DNA from: Clostridia bacterium | GTDB taxonomy: Bacteria; Bacillota; Clostridia; Christensenellales; CALWSW01 | Direction of reading: 5' to 3' | Length of the DNA stretch: 5,919 nucleotides | Assembly (NCBI GenBank): GCA_019421925.1 | Contig: JAHZEH010000131.1 | Span: 1-5,919, forward strand | Shown here: piece after piece, positions 1-5,567 of the stretch | How the letters are laid out: each line of letters starts with the position of its first letter | Position numbering within the stretch: the stretch's first letter is position 1 | The notes under the pieces: model-generated | Databases searched by the model: none | What the model saw: the letters and a program-made list of their open reading frames with translations, nothing else | Told to the model about the DNA's origin: nothing | Translations under genes and position numbers: made by a program

Positions 1-859
1 TGCGCGGTCCGAAGTTGACCATATCCAGGGCGCCGGTGGATACCACCTGGGGAACCCCCATCCTGCCCGCGGCATCCAGGCGGTTGGGACCGGCGTTGAG
101 CACGCCGCCCACCAGCTCGTCGCACCACTCGGTGGTCGTCAGGTCGAGCACGCCCTTGATATACCCGGCGTTGACCAGAGCCTCCATGGACTGTCCGCCC
201 GTGCCCGTGGCGTGGAACACCAGAACCTCATAGCCCCGCTCCTCCAGGTACTCCCTGGCGGCGGTGACGCAGGGGGTGGTCACGCCGAACATGGTGGCGG
301 CCACGAGAGGCTTGTGTTCAACCACCTGCTTGTTTTCAAACGTGAGCATGCCGGCAATGGCAAACACGGCGTTTGTGAATATTTTGGTGGAGATGGAGTT
401 GAGCCCGGCCACGTCCACCACCGAGGGCATCATAATGAGATCGCTGGTGCCGACATACTGGGCAGTGTTGCCCGAGGCCATCGTCGAGACCATTACCTTG
501 GGCACGCCGATGGGCAGGGCCCGCATGGCGGGCGTGACCAGAGAGGTGCCGCCCGAACCGCCGAAGGAGAGAATACCATCAAATTTGCCCTGGGCAAAGA
601 GCTCCGGAACCAGCTTTTCCATACCCTTGGAGAGGATCTCCGTGGCCCAGGCACGGTCGCGCTTGTCAACGATCTCCTGGATGCTCACGCCAGCGGCCGC
701 CGCAACCGCCTCGTTGGAGACGTCAGGGGCGAAGGTGGGCTCAAAGACGCCAGTATGGATGGTGAAGGTCTTGAGACCGATGCTCTGTGCGAGGTCCTTG
801 ACGTAGAGGTACTCGGTGCCTTTGGTGTCAAAGGTTCCCGCTATGCAAAGTGTCTTCAT
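1..859 (-). CDS. Tm-1-like ATP-binding protein (UPF0261), C-terminus beyond window
   Basis: The reading frame gives 286 residues from ATG 859 and is still open at the window edge; the UPF0261 family is usually about 400 residues, so roughly the last quarter is outside. Visible family features are the N-terminal IAGTFDTKG (residues 6-14), the glycine-rich FGGSGGTSL (99-107), VSTMASGNTAQYVG (124-137), and FHATGTGGQSME (215-226). In plant Tm-1 this domain binds ATP and is followed by a TIM-barrel domain; the bacterial biochemical function is not established. The start is fixed by AAGGAGG at 867-873, 7 nt upstream of the ATG. The next gene upstream encodes the matching TIM-barrel domain, which suggests the two products act together. 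A terminator hairpin and a second hairpin lie in the 229-bp gap before it, so expression may be controlled separately or by read-through. Confidence 0.9.
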   Translation of the reverse strand, partial: MKTLCIAGTFDTKGTEYLYVKDLAQSIGLKTFTIHTGVFEPTFAPDVSNEAVAAAAGVSIQEIVDKRDRAWATEILSKGMEKLVPELFAQGKFDGILSFGGSGGTSLVTPAMRALPIGVPKVMVSTMASGNTAQYVGTSDLIMMPSVVDVAGLNSISTKIFTNAVFAIAGMLTFENKQVVEHKPLVAATMFGVTTPCVTAAREYLEERGYEVLVFHATGTGGQSMEALVNAGYIKGVLDLTTTEWCDELVGGVLNAGPNRLDAAGRMGVPQVVSTGALDMVNFGPR

Positions 860-923
860 ACGTGATCCTCCTTAATATTGAGTTGTGAGAGACGGGAAGA
901 AAAAAGAAATTGATGGATGACGC

Positions 924-945
924 GGAACCGTACAGGCCCGGTTCC
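924..945 (-). other. Hairpin in the leader of the Tm-1-like gene
   Basis: A perfect 7-bp inverted repeat, GGAACCG (924-930) and CGGTTCC (939-945), encloses an 8-nt loop. It lies just past the terminator T-run in the minus direction and about 65 nt before the start codon of the Tm-1-like gene. It has no T-run of its own, so it is not a terminator. It may be a leader structure or a protein site; its role is unknown. Confidence 0.5.
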
Positions 946-947
946 AC

Positions 948-992
948 AAAAAAGAGCGCCAGAATGCTTTCCACTATCATTCTAGTGCTCTT
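948..992 (-). terminator. Intrinsic terminator after the TIM-barrel/AraC regulator gene
   Basis: On the minus strand a 14-bp stem (arms 979-992 and 952-965, with one A-C mismatch and one G-U pair, 13-nt loop) is followed by six T (953-948). It lies 97 nt past the regulator's stop and 89 nt before the Tm-1-like start, so it could end regulator transcripts or attenuate expression of the downstream gene. Confidence 0.75.
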
Positions 993-1052
993 ATGCCAAG
1001 ATGTATATGTGATTATCTCTCGTTTTATTGGTGCAATTTTATTATCCCGTGT

Positions 1053-1069
1053 ATGATTTGTGTTATCAT
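1053..1069. promoter_or_regulatory. Candidate operator upstream of the Tm-1-like gene
   Basis: A 17-bp element has perfect ATGAT/ATCAT arms and reads ATGATTTGT followed by GTTATCAT. Nearly the same element occurs at 2377-2398 upstream of the regulator gene. A minus-strand -10-like GATAAT lies 6 bp away (complement of 1041-1046). The site sits just past the regulator's stop codon and about 195 bp upstream of the Tm-1-like start. Binding by the adjacent AraC-domain regulator is an inference. Confidence 0.45.
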
Positions 1070-1088
1070 GTTGTGCATATATGTGCTC

Positions 1089-2291
1089 TCACAGCTCTTC
1101 TGTCTGCATTTGGACGTATTTTGTCGGAGAATAGCCCATGTGTTTTTTAAACATCTTGGAAAACTGGGCGTAGTCTGGATAGCCCACGCTCTCCGCCACC
1201 TCGCACAGGGGCATGGTCCCGGCGCGCATCAGCTCGCAGGCCTTTTCCATGCGGAAATCCACCAGATACTGGGTGAAGCTCCGTCCGGTCTTGCGTTTGA
1301 AGCGGGTGGACAGATGGGAGGGCGAGACATGGGCCAGGGCGGCAAGCTCGCCGAGGAGCACGGGCTTCATATAGTTGTTGCTTACATACGTCTTAGTGAA
1401 CTCGATATAGTCCGCCTCGTAGGCCTCCCCACGGAGCACCCGGGCCAGAGAGTCCTCTTCGGCGAATTTTTCCGGCGTCTTAAAGGCCATGACTGTGTTG
1501 AGAATGGCGCGTTCCGAGGGGATGCGCTCAAAGGAGGACCCCCCCACAAAGCCCTGACAGGAGGTATTTTTGTAGAAATATTGGGCGTCGGCGGGGGTCT
1601 TGATGGGCCCCCCGTAGATCATCTTGATGAGTCCGGGCCGCATGGCGTCGCACACGGCAAACACCCGCTCCGCCCTTTGCCGGGCCTTCTCCAGGGACAA
1701 AGCCCGCTTCGCTCCCAGCATGCCGCCGGTGGTTAGCCCCAGGTGAGCGCAGATCACGTCCGCCCCCGCCTCGATCATCTTGGCCGCCTGCTCTTCGTCA
1801 AAGACATAGGCCACAGTGAAGAGGTCGAGGAAGTGCGCCAGACGGATAGCTTCCACCTCCCGGTCATAGGTACACCCATCCTCCTCCAGGGCCTGTCGGA
1901 ACTGTCCGTCGATCAGGCCCACGGTGGGGAAGTTGTTGATGCCCGCAAAGCCGCACCGCTTGATCTCTCCGAGATATTCATAGAAATGCAGAGAGGGGTC
2001 CCCCGCGTTGATTCCAAAGAGGACCGGCACGTTCTGGATGAGGGGAAGCAGCTCCCGGGAGGCGAAATCCATGACAATGTCATTGCTGTTGGCATAGCAT
2101 AGAAAACTGGCCAGCGAGCTGCGCCCCATCTGGCGGAACCGGCCCGCGCTCAGAGCGAGCACAAAATCCGCTCCCCCCATGACGGACATCTTGGTGGTCA
2201 TGCCGCTGCCGGCCGCCACCCCCACAATATGCCCGTTGGCCTCAATCTGCCCCTTGAGCTGGCGGATGATGTTATCCCGTTGGAAGGTCAT
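1089..2291 (-). CDS. PEP-hydrolase-family TIM-barrel protein fused to an AraC-type DNA-binding domain
   Basis: This is a 400-residue, two-part protein. Residues about 1-275 match the family named PEP hydrolase or TIM-barrel signal transduction protein: GVAAGSGMTTK (24-34), GGADFVLALSAGRFRQMGR, the LFGINAGDP strand-turn, TTGGMLGAKRALS, and IYGGPIKTPADAQ. Residues about 294-393 form an AraC/XylS double helix-turn-helix: the first near 312-336 (LLGELAALAHVSPSHLSTRF) and the second near 361-386, with SVGYPDYAQFSKMFKKHMG. The barrel replaces the cupin-like sensor usual in AraC regulators, so it is probably the effector-binding part; whether it is catalytic is unknown. The start follows GGGGGGAG about 5 nt upstream, weaker than the ribosome sites of its neighbours. 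It has a palindrome upstream (2377-2398) and is flanked by the SDR terminator and its own terminator, so it is probably monocistronic. It is a cytoplasmic regulator, likely of the Tm-1-like neighbour. Confidence 0.9.
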   Translation of the reverse strand: MTFQRDNIIRQLKGQIEANGHIVGVAAGSGMTTKMSVMGGADFVLALSAGRFRQMGRSSLASFLCYANSNDIVMDFASRELLPLIQNVPVLFGINAGDPSLHFYEYLGEIKRCGFAGINNFPTVGLIDGQFRQALEEDGCTYDREVEAIRLAHFLDLFTVAYVFDEEQAAKMIEAGADVICAHLGLTTGGMLGAKRALSLEKARQRAERVFAVCDAMRPGLIKMIYGGPIKTPADAQYFYKNTSCQGFVGGSSFERIPSERAILNTVMAFKTPEKFAEEDSLARVLRGEAYEADYIEFTKTYVSNNYMKPVLLGELAALAHVSPSHLSTRFKRKTGRSFTQYLVDFRMEKACELMRAGTMPLCEVAESVGYPDYAQFSKMFKKHMGYSPTKYVQMQTEEL

Positions 2292-2355
2292 GTCACTCCC
2301 CCCGTTTCCGTGGTTCTATTCCCTTGTCTGTGACAATTGAAGCATTGCCCGGTAT

Positions 2356-2398
2356 ATCATAAGAACTGCTTAACCCATGATTTGTATCTGTTTATCAT
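2356..2398 (-). promoter_or_regulatory. Candidate promoter/operator of the regulator gene
   Basis: ATGATTTGT (from 2377) and GTTTATCAT (to 2398) form a 22-bp element with perfect ATGAT/ATCAT ends, resembling the one at 1053-1069 but with 5 bp more between the arms. A -10-like TATGAT (complement of 2356-2361) lies 15 bp downstream in the minus direction, with no good -35, as expected for an activator-dependent promoter. The heptamer TATCATA occurs twice, 38 bp apart (2355-2361 and 2393-2399). Autoregulation is an inference. Confidence 0.45.
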
Positions 2399-2445
2399 AT
2401 CACAAGGATTGCCGGCCGGTCAATTTTCCATCTCTCTCCTTCTGC

Positions 2446-2475
2446 AAAAAAGGCCCGGAACAATCCGGGCCTTTT
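2446..2475 (-). terminator. Intrinsic terminator of the SDR gene
   Basis: A perfect 12-bp stem, AAAAGGCCCGGA (2448-2459) with TCCGGGCCTTTT (2464-2475), has a 4-nt ACAA loop. In the minus direction it ends in six T, 20 nt past the SDR stop codon. The A-run on the other side means it may work in both directions. Confidence 0.9.
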
Positions 2476-2495
2476 GAGCGCGTCCTCCCGAGCGG

Positions 2496-3272
2496 TTACA
2501 CCACCGACAGGCCGCCGTCGACAATGATATGCTGAGAGGTCACATAGCTGGAGGCATCGCTGGAGAAATACAGAATGGTGCCGTTGAGCTCCCCTTTGCG
2601 GGCCGGACGTGATGCCGGGTTGGCCATGGAGTAGCCCTGCAGGAACCGCTCGTTGGCAAAGAGGGTGTTGGCTGTCATCTCCGTTTCAAAAAGGCCGGGT
2701 CCCACGGAGTTGACCGTGATACCGTTCTGCATATAGGTAGCCGCCATACCCATGGTCAGACCGCGTACCGCAGCCTTGGAGGCGTTGTAGGAGTGACGGG
2801 ACAGGTTGGGGTCCTTCGATGCCAGAACGGCGTTAACCGAAGCCAGGTTGACGATCTTCCCATATCTCTGGGCCTGCATATGGGGCACCACATATTTGCT
2901 GACCAGGAACATGCCCTTGACGTTGGTGTCAAAGCTCTTATCCCACTCCTCCACCGTCATATTGTCCACCCTGCCCCGCACAGCCACGCCCGCATTGTTG
3001 AGCAGGATGTCAATCCTGCCAAATTCCCGGATTACCTCCTCAACAGCCGCCTTGACGCTCTCCTCGCTCGTCACATCGCACTGGATAGCCAGGGCGCGCA
3101 CACCCTTTTGGCGCAGTTCGCCAGCCACGGCCTCCAGCTTCTCCTTACGGCGGGCGAAGAGAGCCACATCCGCACCACAGTCGGCATAGGCCCGCGCCGC
3201 GTCTGCCCCTAAGCCGGAGGATGCGCCCGTGACTACCGCCACCTTACCCCTGAGGTCAAAATAATTCTCCAT
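2496..3272 (-). CDS. Short-chain dehydrogenase/reductase (classical SDR, FabG/gluconate 5-dehydrogenase-like)
   Basis: At 258 residues this is the normal length for a classical SDR. The Rossmann dinucleotide motif TGASSGLG is at 15-22. R41-R42 after the second strand favour NADP(H). NNAG is at 92-95, and the catalytic tetrad is N117, S145, Y162 and K166 (YNASK), with PG at 192-193. The C-terminal IIVDGG is the usual SDR ending. It reversibly oxidises a hydroxyl or reduces a keto group in the cytoplasm; the substrate cannot be read, although sugar-acid dehydrogenases and 3-oxoacyl-ACP reductases are the closest looks. The start is set by AAGGAGG (3280-3286), 7 nt upstream. The gene has a strong promoter (3356-3384) and its own terminator, so it is a single-gene unit, though it precedes the regulator and Tm-1-like genes on the same strand. 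No damage is visible. Confidence 0.95.
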   Translation of the reverse strand: MENYFDLRGKVAVVTGASSGLGADAARAYADCGADVALFARRKEKLEAVAGELRQKGVRALAIQCDVTSEESVKAAVEEVIREFGRIDILLNNAGVAVRGRVDNMTVEEWDKSFDTNVKGMFLVSKYVVPHMQAQRYGKIVNLASVNAVLASKDPNLSRHSYNASKAAVRGLTMGMAATYMQNGITVNSVGPGLFETEMTANTLFANERFLQGYSMANPASRPARKGELNGTILYFSSDASSYVTSQHIIVDGGLSVV

Positions 3273-3344
3273 GTTTCTTCCTCCTTTTCTGAGATACCGC
3301 AGTCACATTTTCCAGGACATAAAAATGACATTTGAAATCTCTTT

Positions 3345-3406
3345 TATTGCATAATATCGTATATCACCCCCATGGTTTTGTCAATTTTGACTATTTTTAT
3401 GCAATA
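3345..3406. repeat. 10-bp inverted repeat bracketing the SDR promoter
   Basis: TATTGCATAA (3345-3354) and TTATGCAATA (3397-3406) are perfect inverted copies 52 bp apart centre to centre. One covers the predicted transcription start and the other lies upstream of the -35 box. The layout fits paired operator half-sites that could loop the promoter; the binding protein is unknown. Confidence 0.5.
3356..3384 (-). promoter_or_regulatory. Sigma-A-type promoter of the SDR gene
   Basis: On the minus strand a perfect -35 TTGACA (complement of 3379-3384) is followed by a 17-bp spacer and the -10 TACGAT (complement of 3356-3361). Transcription would start near 3349 and give a leader of about 77 nt. Confidence 0.7.
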
Positions 3407-3425
3407 TCTTGTGAAAAATAATTCA

Positions 3426-4659
3426 TTAACAGAGTTTTTGCATCTCCCCACTCTGCACTCCCCCGCTCCGCCGGTACCCAGGAGGCAGACCAGCAGCTCT
3501 GTCACAGAAAGGCAGACCACAATCCCGTTGCCCCCCATGCCCCTGGCAGAATGAGAGCCAGCGGCAGGATGACAAAAAATCCCCTCGCCAGAGAGATAAG
3601 CCCAGCCCGCTTGGCCCGGCCGGTCGCGGCAAGGCAGGAGGCCAACACGATATTTACCCCCGCAAACAGGCAGCCCATGAAATAAATCCTCAGCCCTGGA
3701 ACAGCAAGAGCCTGCAAACCGGGGTCCCTTCCACTGTTGAACAGAGAAGCAATAGCCTCTGCACCCAGAAAGATACCGGCGTAGGCCGCCGCTGACAGCA
3801 CGGCCACAGTCCCAAAGGCATAGCGGAGCGCCCTGTGGATGTTCCCCTCCTCCTTCCGCCCATAGTACTGGCTCACCAGGGGCTGGTTGCCCTGGGCAAT
3901 GCCCGTGTACATGGAGAGCACCACCAGGGAAAGGTTGGCCACGATTCCGTAGGCCGCTACGCCGGCCGTACCGTGGAGGCCCAGCAAAATGCCGTTGAAC
4001 ACAAACATGACAATACCGGACGAGACCTCCGTTACCAGGGAGGGGAAGCCCGCCGAGCAGATCCCCCCGTTCAGGCGCGGCGATATCCCGGCGTCCTTCG
4101 CCCGGAAGCACCGCCTTTTTCCCAGGAGGAATGGGAAGAGGATGGACAGGCTGATGCAGGGCGCCAGCCCTGTAGCAAAGGCCGCCCCCAAGATTCCCAT
4201 GTCCAGCGGGAAGATAAACACATAGTCCAGCGCCATATTGGACAGGCTCCCCCCCAGCATGGCCCACATGGCCAGATGGGGCGCCCCCTCGTTTCGAGCA
4301 AAGGCCAGCATGATGTTGTTGAGCAAAAACGCCGGGGCAAACAGCAGTATGACCCGGAGATATGTCCGGCACATCTCAAAGGTACCCCCCGCCGCCCCCA
4401 TGGCCCGGGCGATGGGGGCGGCGAAAAACAGCCCGGCGGCCAGACAGGCCAGGGCGAAAACACCGCCCAGCCGCAGCGTATGGGACAGCGCCCTGTTGGC
4501 CTCCGCGGGGAGCCCGCGGCCGCGGAAGGCGGAGTATTTCGCGGCCCCGCCGATGCCCAGCATGAGCCCGCCGCCGTGGATCAGGCCATAGACGGGCAGC
4601 GCGAGGTTGAGCGCGGCCAGGCCGTCGCTCCCCAGGCCCCTGGAGACAAAGCAAAAGCC
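3426..4659 (-). pseudogene. MATE-family efflux transporter remnant, N-truncated and frameshifted
   Basis: The open frame from 4659 to the stop at 3502 gives about 385 codons of a DinF/NorM-like MATE transporter; intact members have about 440-460 residues and 12 helices. Recognisable segments include LGSDGLAALNLALPVY, GLMLGIGGAAKYS, ALDYVFIFPLDMGILGAA, and the mid-protein GIAQGNQPLVSQYYGRKEEG typical of the second half. Damage is visible at both ends. Family homology extends upstream of the first ATG (4563) to 4659, where an in-frame TAG (4660-4662) and unrelated sequence begin, so the first ~40 residues are absent and no ribosome site precedes 4563. At the 3' end the frame stops after GLWSAFL, while VTELLVCLL, the expected last helix, continues in another frame, so one base has been lost near 3502-3515. 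The natural stop is uncertain (3426 is one option). An intact gene split by a prophage is possible. Confidence 0.75.
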
Positions 4660-4758
4660 CTACAGCCCCAACCTTATCACCAAACCGCCATATAATCCCC
4701 TAATCTTGCGGCTTTTTTTGTACTGTGTCTGTTTAAAACTGCTTCGGCTCACTCTCTC

Positions 4759-4780
4759 CGGCAACTTTTCGGCAACTTTT
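4759..4780. repeat. Tandem 11-bp direct repeat
   Basis: CGGCAACTTTT occurs twice with no gap (4759-4769 and 4770-4780). It lies about 100 bp from the MATE break. It could be integrase arm or core sites or simply a slippage duplication. Confidence 0.6.
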
Positions 4781-4798
4781 AAAATACTTGGTGTCAGT

Positions 4799-4828
4799 AA
4801 AAAAGCGGCGGGTCTCCCCGCCGCTTTT
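4799..4828. terminator. Bidirectional-looking terminator hairpin, copy 1
   Basis: A perfect 12-bp stem, AAAAGCGGCGGG (4801-4812) with CCCGCCGCTTTT (4817-4828), has a TCTC loop. There are six A upstream (six T on the minus strand) and four T downstream. It is identical over 29 nt to the hairpin at 4989-5017. In the minus direction it would stop transcripts before the MATE remnant. Confidence 0.8.
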
Positions 4829-4884
4829 GCATTATTATATACGATTGTCCACGAGATTAAAAAGCCACAACTCCTCCCCCGTTC

Positions 4885-4967
4885 ATTTACATATTATCCC
4901 TTTTTATGTAAATTAATTGTCACGAATATTTGTCATTTGTTTTACAGTATTTCCCTGATTTTGTAAA
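4885..4967. repeat. Cluster of TTTACA/TGTAAA inverted repeats
   Basis: ATTTACATA (4885-4893) and TATGTAAAT (4905-4913) form a perfect 9-bp inverted repeat with an 11-bp spacer. TTTACA (4941-4946) and TGTAAA (4962-4967) form a second pair with a 15-bp spacer. Four copies of the hexamer within 83 bp suggest protein-binding sites (repressor, excisionase or integrase arm sites), but AT-rich chance is not excluded. Confidence 0.4.
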
Positions 4968-4988
4968 GCAGAATTCTTATACGCGCAC

Positions 4989-5017
4989 AAAAAAGCGGCG
5001 GGTCTCCCCGCCGCTTT
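4989..5017 (-). terminator. Terminator of the holin transcript, copy 2 of the duplicated hairpin
   Basis: The stem, loop and A-run are the same as at 4799-4828. In the minus direction it ends in six T, about 125 nt past the holin stop and 3 nt past the stop of the small ORF 5020-5133, so it is the natural end of the lysis-region transcript. Confidence 0.85.
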
Positions 5018-5019
5018 CA

Positions 5020-5133
5020 TCAAATGAACCACCATGTTGCGCATGTGCCCCATGCAGGACATAGAGGCTCGGTGGTTTCTGTTGGTTTCAGTATATCGGT
5101 CTGTTCGTCACTTTTCAAGCGAACAGGGGCCAC
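5020..5133 (-). CDS. Possible 37-codon ORF after the holin gene
   Basis: A GTG at 5133 begins 8 nt after the holin stop, with GGAG about 11 nt upstream (inside the holin's last codons), and the frame stops 2-3 nt before the terminator hairpin. The peptide begins MAPVRLKSDEQTD and has a cysteine- and tryptophan-containing hydrophobic end (CPAWGTCATWWFI). Its position between holin and terminator fits a last operon gene, but it has no recognised family, a GTG start and a distant ribosome site. It may be chance. Confidence 0.25.
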   Translation of the reverse strand: MAPVRLKSDEQTDILKPTETTEPLCPAWGTCATWWFI

Positions 5134-5141
5134 TATTATTT

Positions 5142-5420
5142 TTACTCCGTCTTTTTCCCACTCACCGCATCATATCCGCCATTGGCTGCCAACGCCACGA
5201 CCACGGCATTGACCACGCACAGCGCAATGGAGCTCACTGTCACCTCTCCGGCGAAGATAGTCGCCACCACCAGCACAACCAGCGCCACCGCGTAGGCCGT
5301 AAGCCGCGTGGGAATGCGGTCAATAAACCCAATCCCCTTAATAAGCTGGGTAATAAGCGTTGTTGCCAGCGTCGCACCCGCATAGGTCGCCAGCATCGTC
5401 CATGTGAAAAATTCCTGCAT
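5142..5420 (-). CDS. Holin-like phage membrane protein
   Basis: This is a 92-residue protein with two clear membrane helices (about 40-58 and 63-80) and a weaker hydrophobic stretch near 9-30. It has basic residues in the linker (DRIPTR, 34-39) and a charged C-terminus (GGYDAVSGKKTE). Small size, this topology and a prophage setting are typical of holins, which form lesions in the cytoplasmic membrane to release endolysin. The assignment rests on topology and context, not on a signature motif. The start is ATG 5420, because AAAGGAGG (5428-5435) lies 7 nt upstream; a longer form from 5444 would swallow that site and lacks its own. No endolysin gene follows, and a terminator ends the unit at 4989-5017. 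Upstream a hairpin (5453-5481) and the toxin locus separate it from the next phage gene. Confidence 0.65.
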   Translation of the reverse strand: MQEFFTWTMLATYAGATLATTLITQLIKGIGFIDRIPTRLTAYAVALVVLVVATIFAGEVTVSSIALCVVNAVVVALAANGGYDAVSGKKTE

Positions 5421-5427
5421 GATATTA

Positions 5428-5435
5428 CCTCCTTT
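5428..5435 (-). promoter_or_regulatory. Ribosome binding site that fixes the holin start
   Basis: AAAGGAGG on the minus strand lies 7 nt before ATG 5420. It rules in the 92-residue form over the 100-residue form starting at 5444. Confidence 0.85.
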
Positions 5436-5452
5436 ATGATTCATATAACGTT

Positions 5453-5481
5453 AAAAGGACAGGTTTATCGCCTGTCCTTTT
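5453..5481. terminator. Hairpin between holin and toxin promoter, possible terminator or operator
   Basis: A perfect 11-bp stem, AAAAGGACAGG (5453-5463) with CCTGTCCTTTT (5471-5481), has a 7-nt loop. Both sides end in four T or A. On the minus strand it could reduce transcription entering the holin gene; on the plus strand nothing upstream needs ending. CCTGTCCT recurs at 5491-5498 inside the toxin promoter, exactly 20 bp from 5471-5478, so an operator role is also possible. Confidence 0.55.
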
Positions 5482-5484
5482 CCG

Positions 5485-5513
5485 TTGAAACCTGTCCTGT
5501 TTTGCTTTATAAT
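5485..5513 (+). promoter_or_regulatory. Toxin promoter
   Basis: -35 TTGAAA (5485-5490), a 17-bp spacer, and a perfect -10 TATAAT (5508-5513). Transcription would start at about 5520-5521, giving an mRNA that begins with GGGGAAACC. Confidence 0.85.
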
Positions 5514-5543
5514 GGCGCTGGGGAAACCTTTGCAGTGCGGTTG

Positions 5544-5559
5544 CCTCCCGGAAGGGAGG
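5544..5559 (+). promoter_or_regulatory. Hairpin hiding the toxin Shine-Dalgarno sequence
   Basis: CCTCCC (5544-5549), a GGAA tetraloop of the stable GNRA class, and GGGAGG (5554-5559) form a perfect 6-bp stem. The 3' strand is the Shine-Dalgarno sequence, 8 nt before GTG 5568. It favours GTG 5568 over ATG 5562, which is only 2 nt away. The first two C also belong to the long-range helix, so the two structures compete. Confidence 0.8.
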
Positions 5560-5567
5560 TGATGCTT

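Larger units (their letters stand above)
4660..5019. other. AT-rich non-coding spacer between MATE remnant and holin region
   Basis: No convincing gene is seen in this stretch. It contains a tandem 11-bp repeat (4759-4780), two identical terminator hairpins (4799-4828 and 4989-5017), and an AT-rich segment between them with TTTACA/TGTAAA inverted repeats. It may hold the prophage attachment site. A small minus-strand RNA ending at the first hairpin is possible, starting from a weak TTTACA-17-TAAAAC promoter (complement of about 4939-4967). Confidence 0.5.

Noticed and set aside
212..865. A 217-codon plus-strand open frame
   Set aside because: It is the antisense shadow of the Tm-1-like gene, whose minus-strand product has clear family motifs and a strong ribosome site.
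993..1736. A 247-codon plus-strand open frame
   Set aside because: It overlaps the regulator on the other strand; it has a low-complexity H/G-rich translation and no family look.
3835..4695. A 286-codon plus-strand open frame
   Set aside because: It is the antisense shadow of the GC-rich MATE remnant; the translation is rich in Q, P, G and H with no recognisable domain.
4663..4893. A 77-codon minus-strand frame without stops, ending at the TAG before the MATE remnant
   Set aside because: It has no start codon with a ribosome site and runs straight through a perfect terminator hairpin, so it is probably non-coding.
4607..4966. A 119-codon plus-strand open frame
   Set aside because: It starts inside the MATE remnant, crosses a terminator and an AT-rich spacer, and has no ribosome site or family resemblance.
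4799..5017. CRISPR-like repeat pair
   Set aside because: There are only two copies, with a 161-bp gap between them, and the repeat is a perfect terminator hairpin with T-runs; there is no array or cas gene.
5421..5444. Longer holin start at ATG 5444
   Set aside because: It would place the AAAGGAGG site inside the gene and has no ribosome site of its own.
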